The translations under genes and the position numbers were made by a program. DNA of 64,000 nucleotides, from NCBI GenBank assembly GCA_963708325.1, contig OY970203.1:1-64000 (forward strand), written 5' to 3'. Numbering within the stretch: the first letter of the stretch is position 1; every line of letters begins with the position of its first letter. Positions 1-7,548 of this stretch are shown in pieces. Source of the stretch: G963708325 sp963708325. GTDB lineage: Bacteria > Actinomycetota > Thermoleophilia > Solirubrobacterales > 70-9. The notes below the pieces were generated by a model. It searched no databases. It was not told the DNA's origin and saw only the letters and a list, made by a program, of their open reading frames with translations.

Positions 1-805
1 GGAACTGGCGCCGGATCGTGACCATGTCCTCGGGCTCGGCGTTGCGGATCCGGAGCTCGCCGCCGGTGGCGGCAGCCAGCGCCATGAAGCTGGCGACCTC
101 GATGTGGTCGGGGCAGATCTCGTGCTCGGCGCCGCCCAGCCTGTCGCGGCCGTGGACGGTCATCACGTTGGACCCGATCCCGTCCACCGGCGCTCCCATC
201 TTGGTCAGCAGCCGGGCGAGGTCCTGGACGTGCGGCTCGCAGGCGGCGTTGCCGATCGTCGTCGGCCCCGGCGTCAGGGCGGCGGCGAGAAGCGCGTTCT
301 CGGTCCCCATCACCGACGGCTCGTCCATGAAGATCTTGCAGGCCTTCAGGCCGCCGCCCGGCGCCCGCAGCAGGATCTCGCGCTCGCCCTCGACGGTGGC
401 ACCGAGGTCCCGAAAGGCGTCGAGGTGGGCGTCCAGCCTGCGGCGGCCGATGAAGTCGCCGCCGGGCGGTGGCATGCGCACCTCGCCGAACCGCGCCAGC
501 AGCGGGCCGGCGAGCAGGAACGAGGCGCGGATGCGGTTCGCCACCTCCTCGTCGACGCCGCCGGCCGTCACGGTCGCGGCGCACAGGCGCAGCGTGTTCT
601 CCTCGATCCAGGCGACCGAGACGCCGAGCCGCTCGAGCAGACCGAGCTGGGCCTCGACGTCGCGAATGCGCGGCACGTTGCGGACCACCAGCTCCTCCTC
701 GGTGAGCAGGCAGGCGGCGAGGATCGGCAGGGCCGCGTTCTTGTTGCCGGCGGCGACGATCTCTCCTGAGAGGGGCGTTCCGCCCTTGATCACGAACGTG
801 TCCAT
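1..805 (-). CDS. murA: UDP-N-acetylglucosamine 1-carboxyvinyltransferase (MurA), 3' end cut by window
   Basis: First committed enzyme of peptidoglycan synthesis: transfers enolpyruvate from PEP to UDP-GlcNAc in the cytoplasm. About 268 N-terminal residues are visible of the usual 420 or so; the rest lies beyond the window edge. The start is the ATG at 805 giving MDTFVIKGG, followed by the family signature GNKNAALP (residues 20-27). The catalytic loop reads PPPGGDFIG, so position 117 is Asp where most MurA have Cys. Asp at this site is known in Mycobacterium and Chlamydia and makes the enzyme insensitive to fosfomycin. The gene diverges from the HD hydrolase at 869, and the two seem to share overlapping -10 sequences around 853-859. 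Translated by me from the minus strand. Confidence 0.93.
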   Translation of the reverse strand, partial: MDTFVIKGGTPLSGEIVAAGNKNAALPILAACLLTEEELVVRNVPRIRDVEAQLGLLERLGVSVAWIEENTLRLCAATVTAGGVDEEVANRIRASFLLAGPLLARFGEVRMPPPGGDFIGRRRLDAHLDAFRDLGATVEGEREILLRAPGGGLKACKIFMDEPSVMGTENALLAAALTPGPTTIGNAACEPHVQDLARLLTKMGAPVDGIGSNVMTVHGRDRLGGAEHEICPDHIEVASFMALAAATGGELRIRNAEPEDMVTIRRQF

Positions 806-852
806 CACGACGTCCGGCGGTGCCGCAGGAACGGCGCCCGCCAGGGCTGAAC

Positions 853-859
853 TAGGGTA
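853..859. promoter_or_regulatory. overlapping divergent -10 boxes for murA and the HD hydrolase
   Basis: On the plus strand TAGGGT (853-858) lies 10 nt before the ATG at 869, which suggests a leaderless transcript. On the minus strand TACCCT (859-854) is the same duplex read the other way and would start murA with a leader of about 40 nt. This is inferred from spacing and similarity to the TANNNT -10 consensus only; no clear -35 is seen. Confidence 0.4.
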
Positions 860-868
860 ACAGCGGCC

Positions 869-1456
869 ATGACGGCTATATCCCGCGAAGACGCCTGGGC
901 GCTTTTCTGCGAGTGGACGCAGTCCGAGTCGCTGCGCCGGCACGTCCTCGGAGTGGAGGCGGCGATGCGCGCGTACGCTCGCAGGCTCGGCGGCGACGAG
1001 GAGGAGTGGGCGGTGACCGCCATCGTCCACGACCTCGACTACGAGCGCTTTCCCGATCCGGCGAGCGGCCACCCGCGCAAGGCGATCGAGGAGCTGCGGC
1101 GGCTCGGCTACCCCGACGAGGTGATCGACGCCGTCGCCGGCCACGCGGAGTGGATGGGGGTGCCGCGCGAGACCGACATGGCCAGGGCGCTGTACGCGGT
1201 CGACGAGCTTTCCGGCTTCGTGGCGGCGTGCGCGATGGTGCGGCCGACCGGGATCGAGGGGATGACGACGAAGTCGGTCCGCAAGAAGCTCAAGCAGCCG
1301 TCGTTCGCAGCCGCGGTCGACCGCGACGAGGTCCGGCGCGGCGCCGAGGAGCTGGGGGTCGACTTCGACGAGCACGTCCGCCTGGTGATCGACGCGATGG
1401 CCGAGCGCGCCGACGAGCTCGGCCTCTCCGCGGCGCAGGTGGGGGCCGGCGGATGA
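869..1456 (+). CDS. HD-domain hydrolase
   Basis: 195-aa cytosolic protein with an HD-type metal-binding core: the His-Asp doublet is in VTAIVHDLDYERFPD (about residues 49-63), followed by GHPRKAIEEL and GHAEWMG, which supply further likely metal-ligand histidines. HD proteins hydrolyse phosphate esters or nucleotides; this short stand-alone form has no further domain, so its substrate cannot be named. The start ATG at 869 sits 10 nt after a TAGGGT -10 box. The stop overlaps the start of the next gene (ATGA at 1453), so the two are translationally coupled. Confidence 0.85.
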   Translation: MTAISREDAWALFCEWTQSESLRRHVLGVEAAMRAYARRLGGDEEEWAVTAIVHDLDYERFPDPASGHPRKAIEELRRLGYPDEVIDAVAGHAEWMGVPRETDMARALYAVDELSGFVAACAMVRPTGIEGMTTKSVRKKLKQPSFAAAVDRDEVRRGAEELGVDFDEHVRLVIDAMAERADELGLSAAQVGAGG

Positions 1457-2409
1457 GGCTCGGCTGGAAGATCGCGATCGGCGTCGTCGCCGCCCTCGTC
1501 CTGCTGCTGGTCCTCAACGCGATCGTGATCGACCACGAGACCAAGGGGGCGAAGGTCAACGAGCCCGGCGCGGCGATCGTCTCGGTCCCCGGCGGCGACC
1601 TCCAGGTCAAGCAGGACGGGCCGCGCGACGCGCCGCCGATCGTCGCCCTGCACTGCTTCGCCTGCTCGATGAACTGGTGGGACCGGATCACGCCCCTGCT
1701 CGACCGCCACCATCGGGTGATCCGGATCGACCTGCTCGGTCACGGCGGCTCGCAGAAGCCGTCGGGCGGGTACTCGATGGAGAACCAGGCGCGGCTGGTG
1801 GCGCTGGTCCTCGGCAAGCTCGGGGTCAGGCGCGCCACGGTGATCGGCCACTCGATGGGGGCGAACGTCGCGGTGGCGCTGGCGGCGCAGTCGCCGAAGC
1901 TCGTCAGGCGACTGGTGATCATCGACCAGGCCCCTACCACTGACCTGGGCAGCGTCGACCTGCTGGCGCGGGCGAGCATCTGGCCGGTGGTCGGCGAGGC
2001 GATGAAACGGTTCGCGACCGACTCCCTGGTCAGGGAGGGGCTCGGTCAGGCGTTCGCCCCCGGCTACGACGTCCCCGACCAGTTCGTCGACGACCTCCAG
2101 GGGATGACCTACACGGCGTATCGCGACTCGGCCAACGCCAGCGGTGACTTCCTCGATGCGCGGTCCCTGGACGCTCGCGCCGCCGCCACGCACCTGCCGG
2201 TGCTGGCGATCTACGGCGCGAAGGACCAGATCGTGGACGAGCAGGGGGCGATCGAGCTCTGGGACAAGGTCCCCGGCGCGACTGCCGCGACGATCTACGA
2301 TGCCGGCCACTCCCCCCAGGTGGAGAAGCCCATCGCTACCGCGAAGCTGATCAACGGCTTCGGCGACGCCAAGGCCGCCAGGCCTACTGCCAGCGGCCCC
2401 CGGCCTTAG
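1453..2409 (+). CDS. membrane-anchored alpha/beta hydrolase
   Basis: 318 aa. An N-terminal hydrophobic segment (about residues 5-22, IAIGVVAALVLLLVLNAIVI) is a signal anchor, so the catalytic domain probably faces outward. The alpha/beta hydrolase fold is shown by the oxyanion region ALHCFACS, the nucleophile elbow GHSMG (Ser about 134), the acid-loop region around AKDQIVDE and the catalytic His in AGHSPQVEKP (about 286). Substrate unknown; esterase, lipase or haloperoxidase-like members all look similar. The start ATG overlaps the upstream stop by 4 nt. The 3' end overlaps the convergent gene at 2384 by 26 nt. Confidence 0.88.
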   Translation: MRLGWKIAIGVVAALVLLLVLNAIVIDHETKGAKVNEPGAAIVSVPGGDLQVKQDGPRDAPPIVALHCFACSMNWWDRITPLLDRHHRVIRIDLLGHGGSQKPSGGYSMENQARLVALVLGKLGVRRATVIGHSMGANVAVALAAQSPKLVRRLVIIDQAPTTDLGSVDLLARASIWPVVGEAMKRFATDSLVREGLGQAFAPGYDVPDQFVDDLQGMTYTAYRDSANASGDFLDARSLDARAAATHLPVLAIYGAKDQIVDEQGAIELWDKVPGATAATIYDAGHSPQVEKPIATAKLINGFGDAKAARPTASGPRP

Positions 2410-2749
2410 CCCACTCGACCAGGTGGTCGACGTCGCAGAAGTCGTCGGGGACGCGGTGCTCGCCCCGGTGGCGGACCAGCAGAATGTGGACGTCGCGCAG
2501 CTGCTCTCCGCAGTGGGAGCAGGTGACCGCGTCCACGTCGATCGCCGGCGGTTCGGCGACCTCGCCGGCCTCCCAGTGGGGGCCCTGGATCGCCCAGGGC
2601 ACGATGTGCTCGAGGCGGCAGAAGGCGGCGCGGCGCTCGCCGGCCGGCTCGTAGGCGCGAAACCCGTCGTCGGGCTCGATCGCCTCGCCGCACCAGCTGC
2701 AGCGCTCGGCGGTCACGGTGCGCTCGGGACGGAGTGCTCTGGCGCACAC
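2384..2749 (-). CDS. small cysteine-rich protein, likely zinc-binding
   Basis: 121 aa with two CxxC knuckles, CSWCGEAIEP (about residues 17-26) and CSHCGEQLRD, and two Cys-x-x-x-His elements (CRLEH and CDVDH). This pattern suggests one or two structural zinc sites. No family name recognised. The gene is convergent with the alpha/beta hydrolase and overlaps its last 26 nt. An alternative start further in cannot be excluded, but the Cys pairs support this frame. Confidence 0.65.
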   Translation of the reverse strand: MCARALRPERTVTAERCSWCGEAIEPDDGFRAYEPAGERRAAFCRLEHIVPWAIQGPHWEAGEVAEPPAIDVDAVTCSHCGEQLRDVHILLVRHRGEHRVPDDFCDVDHLVEWAKAGGRWQ

Positions 2750-2785
2750 ATGCCCCGAGGATAGCCCTGCCGGCCGGGCCTGCCG

Positions 2786-4081
2786 TCAACGCGGCCGGCG
2801 AGCGAGGAACTCGCGCGCCGCGTGGGGGCGGCCGTCGCGGTAGACGAACTCGTCGTAGGGGGCGATCACGGGATCGCCCTCGGAGTCGACCGTGAGCGGC
2901 CCGGTCACCCCCTCGTAGTCGATGTTCTCGCCCCGGCGCAGGGCCTCGACGGCCTGCGGGAGCTGCAGGAAGGTGAACCTGCGGCCCGGCGGGTTGATCA
3001 CCCGCGGCAGGGCGTCCTTGATCGCGGCGCCGCTGTTCGACCCGGCCGCGATCGAGCCGAGGAAGCACAGTGTCACCGCGTCGAAGTTCTGGGCGTCGAA
3101 CAGCATCCGCTTGCGCGGCGACAGCGGGGACGAGCGCCACAGGCGGTCGAAGGCTCGGGGAAGCGCGCCGGCGCGCGGCGTGGCCGGCTCGGTGCCGCGG
3201 GCGCCGTCGATCGCCGCCTTGGGGATGCCGCGGAAGCTGGCGTCGTCGACGACCATCGTGTCGGAGGTGAACATCCTCGAGGCGTCGAAGCGGCCCGTCT
3301 TCAGCAGGTACGGGGCCACCTTCGCGTAGGTCTCGGGGAAGTCGATCACGACGAAGGCATCGGGATGGCCGGCGACGATCTTGCGCGCGTCGGGGGCGTA
3401 GTCGAGCTTCGCCGTGTCGTAGAGCGTCGGTCCCTGGATCCTGCCACCGAGCCGCTCCCAGGCGGCGGCGAACCCGCCCGTGAAGAACGAGCCGTAGACG
3501 TCGCGGCGGCCGGCCAGGGAGACGGTCTTGCCCCTCGCCCCGCCGAGCGCGCGGGCGACGACGTCGGCGAGGGCGTAAACCTGGACCTGGTCGGGCGGCG
3601 CCGTGCGGAACACGTAGCCGCGGTCGTCGATCCGCGCCACCTGGAAATTCGTCGACGCCGGCGTGATCAGCGGAGCGTCGTCCTTCGCCGCCTCGTTGCC
3701 GGCGCTGTTGGTGCCCGATGCCGCCCAGTCCCCGGCGACGCAGTCGGCGCCCTCGTCGAGGATCAGCTTGCGGGCGATCAGCTCGCCGGTCTGCTGCTGG
3801 GTCTCGGAGTCCTCGGTGAGCAGGTCGAGCTTGATCGGCGTCCTGGTCTGCTTCAGCGCCTTGCGCGCCTGGTCGGCCGCGAGCTCGCCGGCCTTCTTCC
3901 CGGCGGGCCCGTAGGCGGCGAGGTCGCCGCTGAGCGGCACGAGCTGGCCGATCTTCAGCGTGTAGGAGGACTGGCGCCCGCCGGAGCCACCGCAGGCTGC
4001 GAGCGCAAGCGCCGACGCGAGCACGGCCACGGCCACGCCCGCACGGCGCCGCACGGGGGTGTCGGAGGCCTCGGCGCCCAT
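2786..4081 (-). CDS. ABC transporter substrate-binding lipoprotein (branched-chain amino acid type)
   Basis: 431 aa. The N-terminus has basic residues, a hydrophobic stretch and the lipobox LAAC (about residues 26-29), so it is exported and lipid-anchored. The mature part begins TLKIGQLVPLSGDLAAYG, the hallmark of the Peripla_BP_6 type I binding fold (Leu/Ile/Val receptor family). Neither permease nor ATPase genes are adjacent; instead a second receptor of the same fold follows at 4144, so these are orphan receptors. The ligand is not predictable. Confidence 0.88.
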   Translation of the reverse strand: MGAEASDTPVRRRAGVAVAVLASALALAACGGSGGRQSSYTLKIGQLVPLSGDLAAYGPAGKKAGELAADQARKALKQTRTPIKLDLLTEDSETQQQTGELIARKLILDEGADCVAGDWAASGTNSAGNEAAKDDAPLITPASTNFQVARIDDRGYVFRTAPPDQVQVYALADVVARALGGARGKTVSLAGRRDVYGSFFTGGFAAAWERLGGRIQGPTLYDTAKLDYAPDARKIVAGHPDAFVVIDFPETYAKVAPYLLKTGRFDASRMFTSDTMVVDDASFRGIPKAAIDGARGTEPATPRAGALPRAFDRLWRSSPLSPRKRMLFDAQNFDAVTLCFLGSIAAGSNSGAAIKDALPRVINPPGRRFTFLQLPQAVEALRRGENIDYEGVTGPLTVDSEGDPVIAPYDEFVYRDGRPHAAREFLARRPR

Positions 4082-4143
4082 CGCGAGGGCGCGAGGTTAG
4101 ATGATCGGACCCGCGGCGCGGTGCGGCGCGAAGCGGGCCGGGG

Positions 4144-5457
4144 TCAGCCGCGCGCCGCTCGGACGGTCGCCGCCGCGGGGCGCTCCTCGCGGTACGGGCG
4201 GAAGGTCGAGCTGGCGCGCAACACCGTGACCGGGCCGACGCTCGGGTCGCCGCTCGCCTCGATGTCGTACGGGGCGAGGATGCCGCCGCCCCCGTGGGTG
4301 GCATAGACGGCCTTGACGATTGCGGCGCGCTCGGGACCGGCTTTCGCGATCGCGTCGAGCAGGACGGCGGCGGCCTCGCCCGCGTACGGGGCGAACTGCT
4401 CGACGGGCTGGCCGTTGGTCCGGTCGCGGAGGTCGGACACGAACGTCTTGCCCTGGCCGGTGAGGTTCTCCGGCGCGCTGCCGGGGACGCTGGCGAACAT
4501 GCCGCGCGCCGCCGCCCCGGCGCGATCGATCGTCGACTGCTGGGCGAAGCCGTCGAAAGCGATCAGCGGCGCCTTGTCGTTGGGTCCGAGGACCGCGGCC
4601 TTGTCGCGGATCACCCGCGCCCCGTTCTGCTCGATCAGCCCGGCGAGAACGACACCGTCGGCGCCGCTGCGCTTCACCTTCGCGAAGAGGTTTGCGTAGC
4701 TCTTCGCCTTCGGGTCCCAGGTCTCGTAGCCGGCGAGCTGGAGGCCGAGCGCGCGGGCGCCGGCGCGGAAGTTGACGGCCTGGCCGGTGCTGGTCGGGTC
4801 GTGGGCGGCGTAGAGGACGTAGGGGTGGCGGATGCCCTGCTGCTTGGCGAACTCGGCGAGGGCGGCACCCTGGAAGGCGTCGTTCGGGACCACTCGGGCG
4901 TAGTTGCGCCTGCCGGTCGGGTAGAGGCTGCTCGGCTGACCGCTCTCGCAGGTCGAGCTCGGCTCGGTCAGGCAGACGGCGGTGTTGCCGGGCGAGATCA
5001 TCGCCAGGCCGGCGCGGCCGAGGATCGGGATCTCCTCCGCGGCGCAGCCCGAGTTGTAGGTGCCGATCACTCCCAGCACCTTTCGGTCGGCGGCGTAGGC
5101 GCGCGCGTTGGCGCGGCAGGTCGCCTCGTCCCACAGGCCGGTCTTCGCGATCGAGTCGTCGCAGGCCGCAAATGCGACGCGCGTGTCGCCCGCCTTCCAG
5201 TGCCGCTGCTCGAGGAGGAGCCGGATCGCCCCCACCTGCTGGCGGGAGCGCTCGGCGGAGTCACCGCGCATCGGCAGGTCGGAGACGATCAGTCCGGCGG
5301 GCTTGCCCTGCCCGCCGTACTCGGGCTTGGCACAGGTGTGGGCGGCAACCGGGGCGATCGGGGCGGTGGCGGTCGTCTGCGAGCCGCCGCCCCCGCACCC
5401 CGCGAGCGCCGGCGCCAGCGGGAGGAGGAAGAGGAGCCAGGACGACGGGCGGCGCAT
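4144..5457 (-). CDS. ABC transporter substrate-binding lipoprotein, second orphan receptor
   Basis: 437 aa with signal peptide MRRPSSWLLFLLPLAPALAGC and lipobox LAGC, then a Gly/Ser/Thr linker and a Peripla_BP_6-type receptor fold (LGVIGTYNSGCAAEEIPILGRAGLAMISPGNT is typical of the hinge and ligand region). It is distantly related to the product at 2786 and lies upstream of it on the same strand with a 62-nt gap, so the two may be co-transcribed. Several cysteines (C42, CDDS, CRAN, CAAE) suggest disulfides in the exported protein. Confidence 0.87.
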   Translation of the reverse strand: MRRPSSWLLFLLPLAPALAGCGGGGSQTTATAPIAPVAAHTCAKPEYGGQGKPAGLIVSDLPMRGDSAERSRQQVGAIRLLLEQRHWKAGDTRVAFAACDDSIAKTGLWDEATCRANARAYAADRKVLGVIGTYNSGCAAEEIPILGRAGLAMISPGNTAVCLTEPSSTCESGQPSSLYPTGRRNYARVVPNDAFQGAALAEFAKQQGIRHPYVLYAAHDPTSTGQAVNFRAGARALGLQLAGYETWDPKAKSYANLFAKVKRSGADGVVLAGLIEQNGARVIRDKAAVLGPNDKAPLIAFDGFAQQSTIDRAGAAARGMFASVPGSAPENLTGQGKTFVSDLRDRTNGQPVEQFAPYAGEAAAVLLDAIAKAGPERAAIVKAVYATHGGGGILAPYDIEASGDPSVGPVTVLRASSTFRPYREERPAAATVRAARG

Positions 5458-5508
5458 CGGCGGCGACTCTATTGCCTGCGCCGGCCGTCGCCCGGCGCAG
5501 GGGCCCGC

Positions 5509-5991
5509 CTAGACGACCGGGCCCGTGGGCCGGCCGGGGGCGCGGTCGGGAAGGCGGCGCCACTCGACGATCTTGCCGTCGCGGATCCGGAACGCCGTCC
5601 TGGCGATGGCGCCGGTGCCGGCGCCGCAGCTTCCGCCCGGGCGGTCGGTGAGCCGGAAGGTCGCGTTCGTGAAGCGGCCGGCGCGCCGGGCGCGGATCAG
5701 GCGGGCGCCGCACGGAAGCGAGGCGTTGAAGGCGATCACCCCGGCGCGGGTGGCGAGGCGCAGCGGCGGCGTGCCGTTCTCGGCGACGCTGGGGACGGCG
5801 AAGTAGGAGGCGGCGCCCTCGACGTCGCCCTTGGCAAGCGTCGTCACCCAGCCGTCGATCACCCGCACATCGCCGGGATCGGCGGCGCCGGGGACGCTCT
5901 GCGCCCCGTCGCCCGACCCGCCGCAGCCGCTCGACCCCGTTGCGAGGGCGAGCATCGCCGCGAGGGCGAGCAGGAGTGGCGGAATCCGCAC
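5509..5991 (-). CDS. putative SnoaL/NTF2-like lipoprotein
   Basis: About 160 aa from the GTG at 5991, chosen because it gives a compact signal peptide (MRIPPLLLALAAMLALATGSS) ending in a lipobox-like SSGC; longer starts run through the SOS box region. The mature part (VIDGWVTTLAKGDVEGAASYFAVPSV...FRIRDGKIVEWRRLPD) has the layout of NTF2-fold proteins such as SnoaL: an N-terminal helix pair and a C-terminal strand with a KI.EW motif. Function unknown. Divergent from imuB, with the LexA-type box between them, so SOS control of this gene is possible. Confidence 0.72.
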   Translation of the reverse strand: MRIPPLLLALAAMLALATGSSGCGGSGDGAQSVPGAADPGDVRVIDGWVTTLAKGDVEGAASYFAVPSVAENGTPPLRLATRAGVIAFNASLPCGARLIRARRAGRFTNATFRLTDRPGGSCGAGTGAIARTAFRIRDGKIVEWRRLPDRAPGRPTGPVV

Positions 5992-6029
5992 GAATCGATG
6001 ATCGCACTTGAACTCCGCGGCACCGTGTA

Positions 6030-6043
6030 CGAACATATGTTCG
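6030..6043. promoter_or_regulatory. SOS box (LexA operator), perfect palindrome
   Basis: CGAACATATGTTCG is a perfect 14-nt palindrome matching the Gram-positive/actinobacterial LexA consensus CGAAC-N4-GTTCG. It ends one base before the ATG chosen for imuB (6044) and lies 39 nt upstream of the divergent lipoprotein start. Its position over the expected core promoter fits repression of imuB-dnaE2 by LexA until DNA damage. Confidence 0.9.
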
Positions 6044-7306
6044 ATGTCCGTGGCATGTCTGCTGATCCCCCGCTTCCACCTCCTGATCGCGCTCGGGGAT
6101 CGGCGGCAGCTGGTCGGAAGGCCGGCAGCGCTCGCCCCGGAGCCCGGCGCCGCCCAGTGCGTGGGCCAGGTCTCCGCCGCCGCCGAGGCCTTCGGAGTAC
6201 ATGCCGGCATGCGGCTCGGCGAGGCGCTCTCGCGCTGCCCGGGGCTCGCCCTGGTCCCCCCCGACCCCCGGCGGGCGAGAGCCTCCTGGGAGCGGTCGAT
6301 CGGTCGCCTCGAGGGGATCGGCGCCGCGGTCGAGTCGGAGCGTCCGGGCGAGGCGTTCTTCGCCGTCGATCCCCTGCGCGGCCTCTACGGCCACCCGCAG
6401 GACGTGCTGGCGCGAGCCCGCCGGTCGGTGCGGGCGCCGGCGCGGGTGGCGGCGGCGCCGACGCGCTTCTGCGCCCACGCCGCGGCGAGCCGCTCGCGGC
6501 CGGGGCGAGCGGGTCGCCGCCGCGGCCCGGTGGTGGTGCCGGCGGGGCGGGCGCGGGCCTTCCTCTCCCCCCTTCCGGTCGGGCTGCTGCGCGAGCCGAT
6601 CGCCCGGCTGGAGGACCCGGAGCGGCTGACGCGCTCGCTGCAGCGGCTCGGGATCGACACCCTGGGCCGTCTCGCCGCCATATCCGCCGCCAAGCTGGCC
6701 GATCGCTTCGGCCCGCAGGGGTTGAGGGCGCTCGAGCTGGCGCGGGGGGAGGACGGCCCGCTGCGCCCACGCGAGCCGGTGGAGACGATCGCGGCGGCGA
6801 TGGACCTGCCCGAGGCGGCGTCCGGCGACCAGCTTCACAGCGCGCTCGAGCTGCTCACGGAGCGGCTGCTGGCCTCCCCCGCCAGGCGTGAGCGGACGCT
6901 GCGCGGACTGCGGCTGACCGTCCGCCTCGCCGCGGGAGGGAGCTGGAGTCGCGAGGCGACGCTGCGGACGGCCAGCTCCTCCGCCGAGCGCCTGCGGCTG
7001 GTGCTGGCGCCGGGGCTGGCGGAGCTGCCCGGGCCCGCCGACAGAATCGGGCTGGAGGCGGTGGAGATGGGGCCGCCGGCCTCCGAGCAGCTCTCCCTCG
7101 CCCCGCCGCAGGGGCGGCGGCGCGGGCGGCGGCTGGCCGAGGCGATCCGCCAGGTGCGGGCTGCGGCGGGGCGGGATGCGGTGCTGCGGGTGCTCGAGGT
7201 CGATCCCGGCTCGCGGATACCGGAGCGGCGGGCGATCCTTGTCCCCTTCCCGGAGTCCGATCTCGGCGCCGATCCGGCGGGCGAGGCGACGGGCGGATGG
7301 ACGTGA
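6044..7306 (+). CDS. imuB: ImuB-like, catalytically inactive Y-family polymerase subunit
   Basis: 420 aa from ATG 6044; a GTG at 6050 is equally possible since the domain starts at VACLLIPRFHLL. The fold is that of DinB/Pol IV, but the acidic catalytic motif (SIDEAY-like) is replaced by GEAFFAVDPLRGLYG, as in ImuB proteins. A helix-hairpin-helix region (RLGIDTLGRLAAISAAKLADRFG) follows, and near residue 348 EQLSL resembles the QLSLF beta-clamp-binding motif. In mycobacteria ImuB bridges DnaE2 to the clamp for mutagenic translesion synthesis. Here it is the first gene of an SOS-controlled operon with dnaE2; no imuA' precedes it. The 3' end overlaps the next gene by 10 nt. Confidence 0.9.
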   Translation: MSVACLLIPRFHLLIALGDRRQLVGRPAALAPEPGAAQCVGQVSAAAEAFGVHAGMRLGEALSRCPGLALVPPDPRRARASWERSIGRLEGIGAAVESERPGEAFFAVDPLRGLYGHPQDVLARARRSVRAPARVAAAPTRFCAHAAASRSRPGRAGRRRGPVVVPAGRARAFLSPLPVGLLREPIARLEDPERLTRSLQRLGIDTLGRLAAISAAKLADRFGPQGLRALELARGEDGPLRPREPVETIAAAMDLPEAASGDQLHSALELLTERLLASPARRERTLRGLRLTVRLAAGGSWSREATLRTASSSAERLRLVLAPGLAELPGPADRIGLEAVEMGPPASEQLSLAPPQGRRRGRRLAEAIRQVRAAAGRDAVLRVLEVDPGSRIPERRAILVPFPESDLGADPAGEATGGWT

Positions 7307-7548
7307 CGATGAGGCCGTCATCGATCTACGCTCCCAGGCCGGTCGAGGTCGAGGCCCCGGAGGGGGTTCCGGTCGCGGTCGGGGGCAGCGAGGTGGCCGG
7401 GCTGCGCGAGGAATGGCTGGTCGAGGACCGCTGGTGGGCGAAGCGGCCGCTGCGCCGCCGCTATTTCGAGCTGGTCCTGATCGACGGCCGCGATCTCACC
7501 GTCTTCCGCGACCTCGAGCGCGGCGGCTGGTTCGAGCAGCGCAGTTGA
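7297..7548 (+). CDS. small protein between imuB and dnaE2 (DUF6504-like)
   Basis: 83 aa, rich in aromatic and charged residues (REEWLVEDRWWAKRPLRRRYFELVLIDGRDLTVFRDLERGGWFEQ). It resembles small proteins that sit beside actinobacterial imuB/dnaE2 genes, which I recall as DUF6504; that name is from memory. It overlaps imuB by 10 nt and its TGA overlaps the dnaE2 ATG by 1 nt (TGATG), so the three genes are tightly coupled. An ATG at 7309 is an alternative start. A role in the mutasome is inferred from position only. Confidence 0.7.
   Translation: MDVTMRPSSIYAPRPVEVEAPEGVPVAVGGSEVAGLREEWLVEDRWWAKRPLRRRYFELVLIDGRDLTVFRDLERGGWFEQRS

Noticed and set aside
1..860. 280-codon frame on the plus strand over murA
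   Set aside because: Antisense to an unmistakable MurA reading frame that merely lacks its end because of the window edge.
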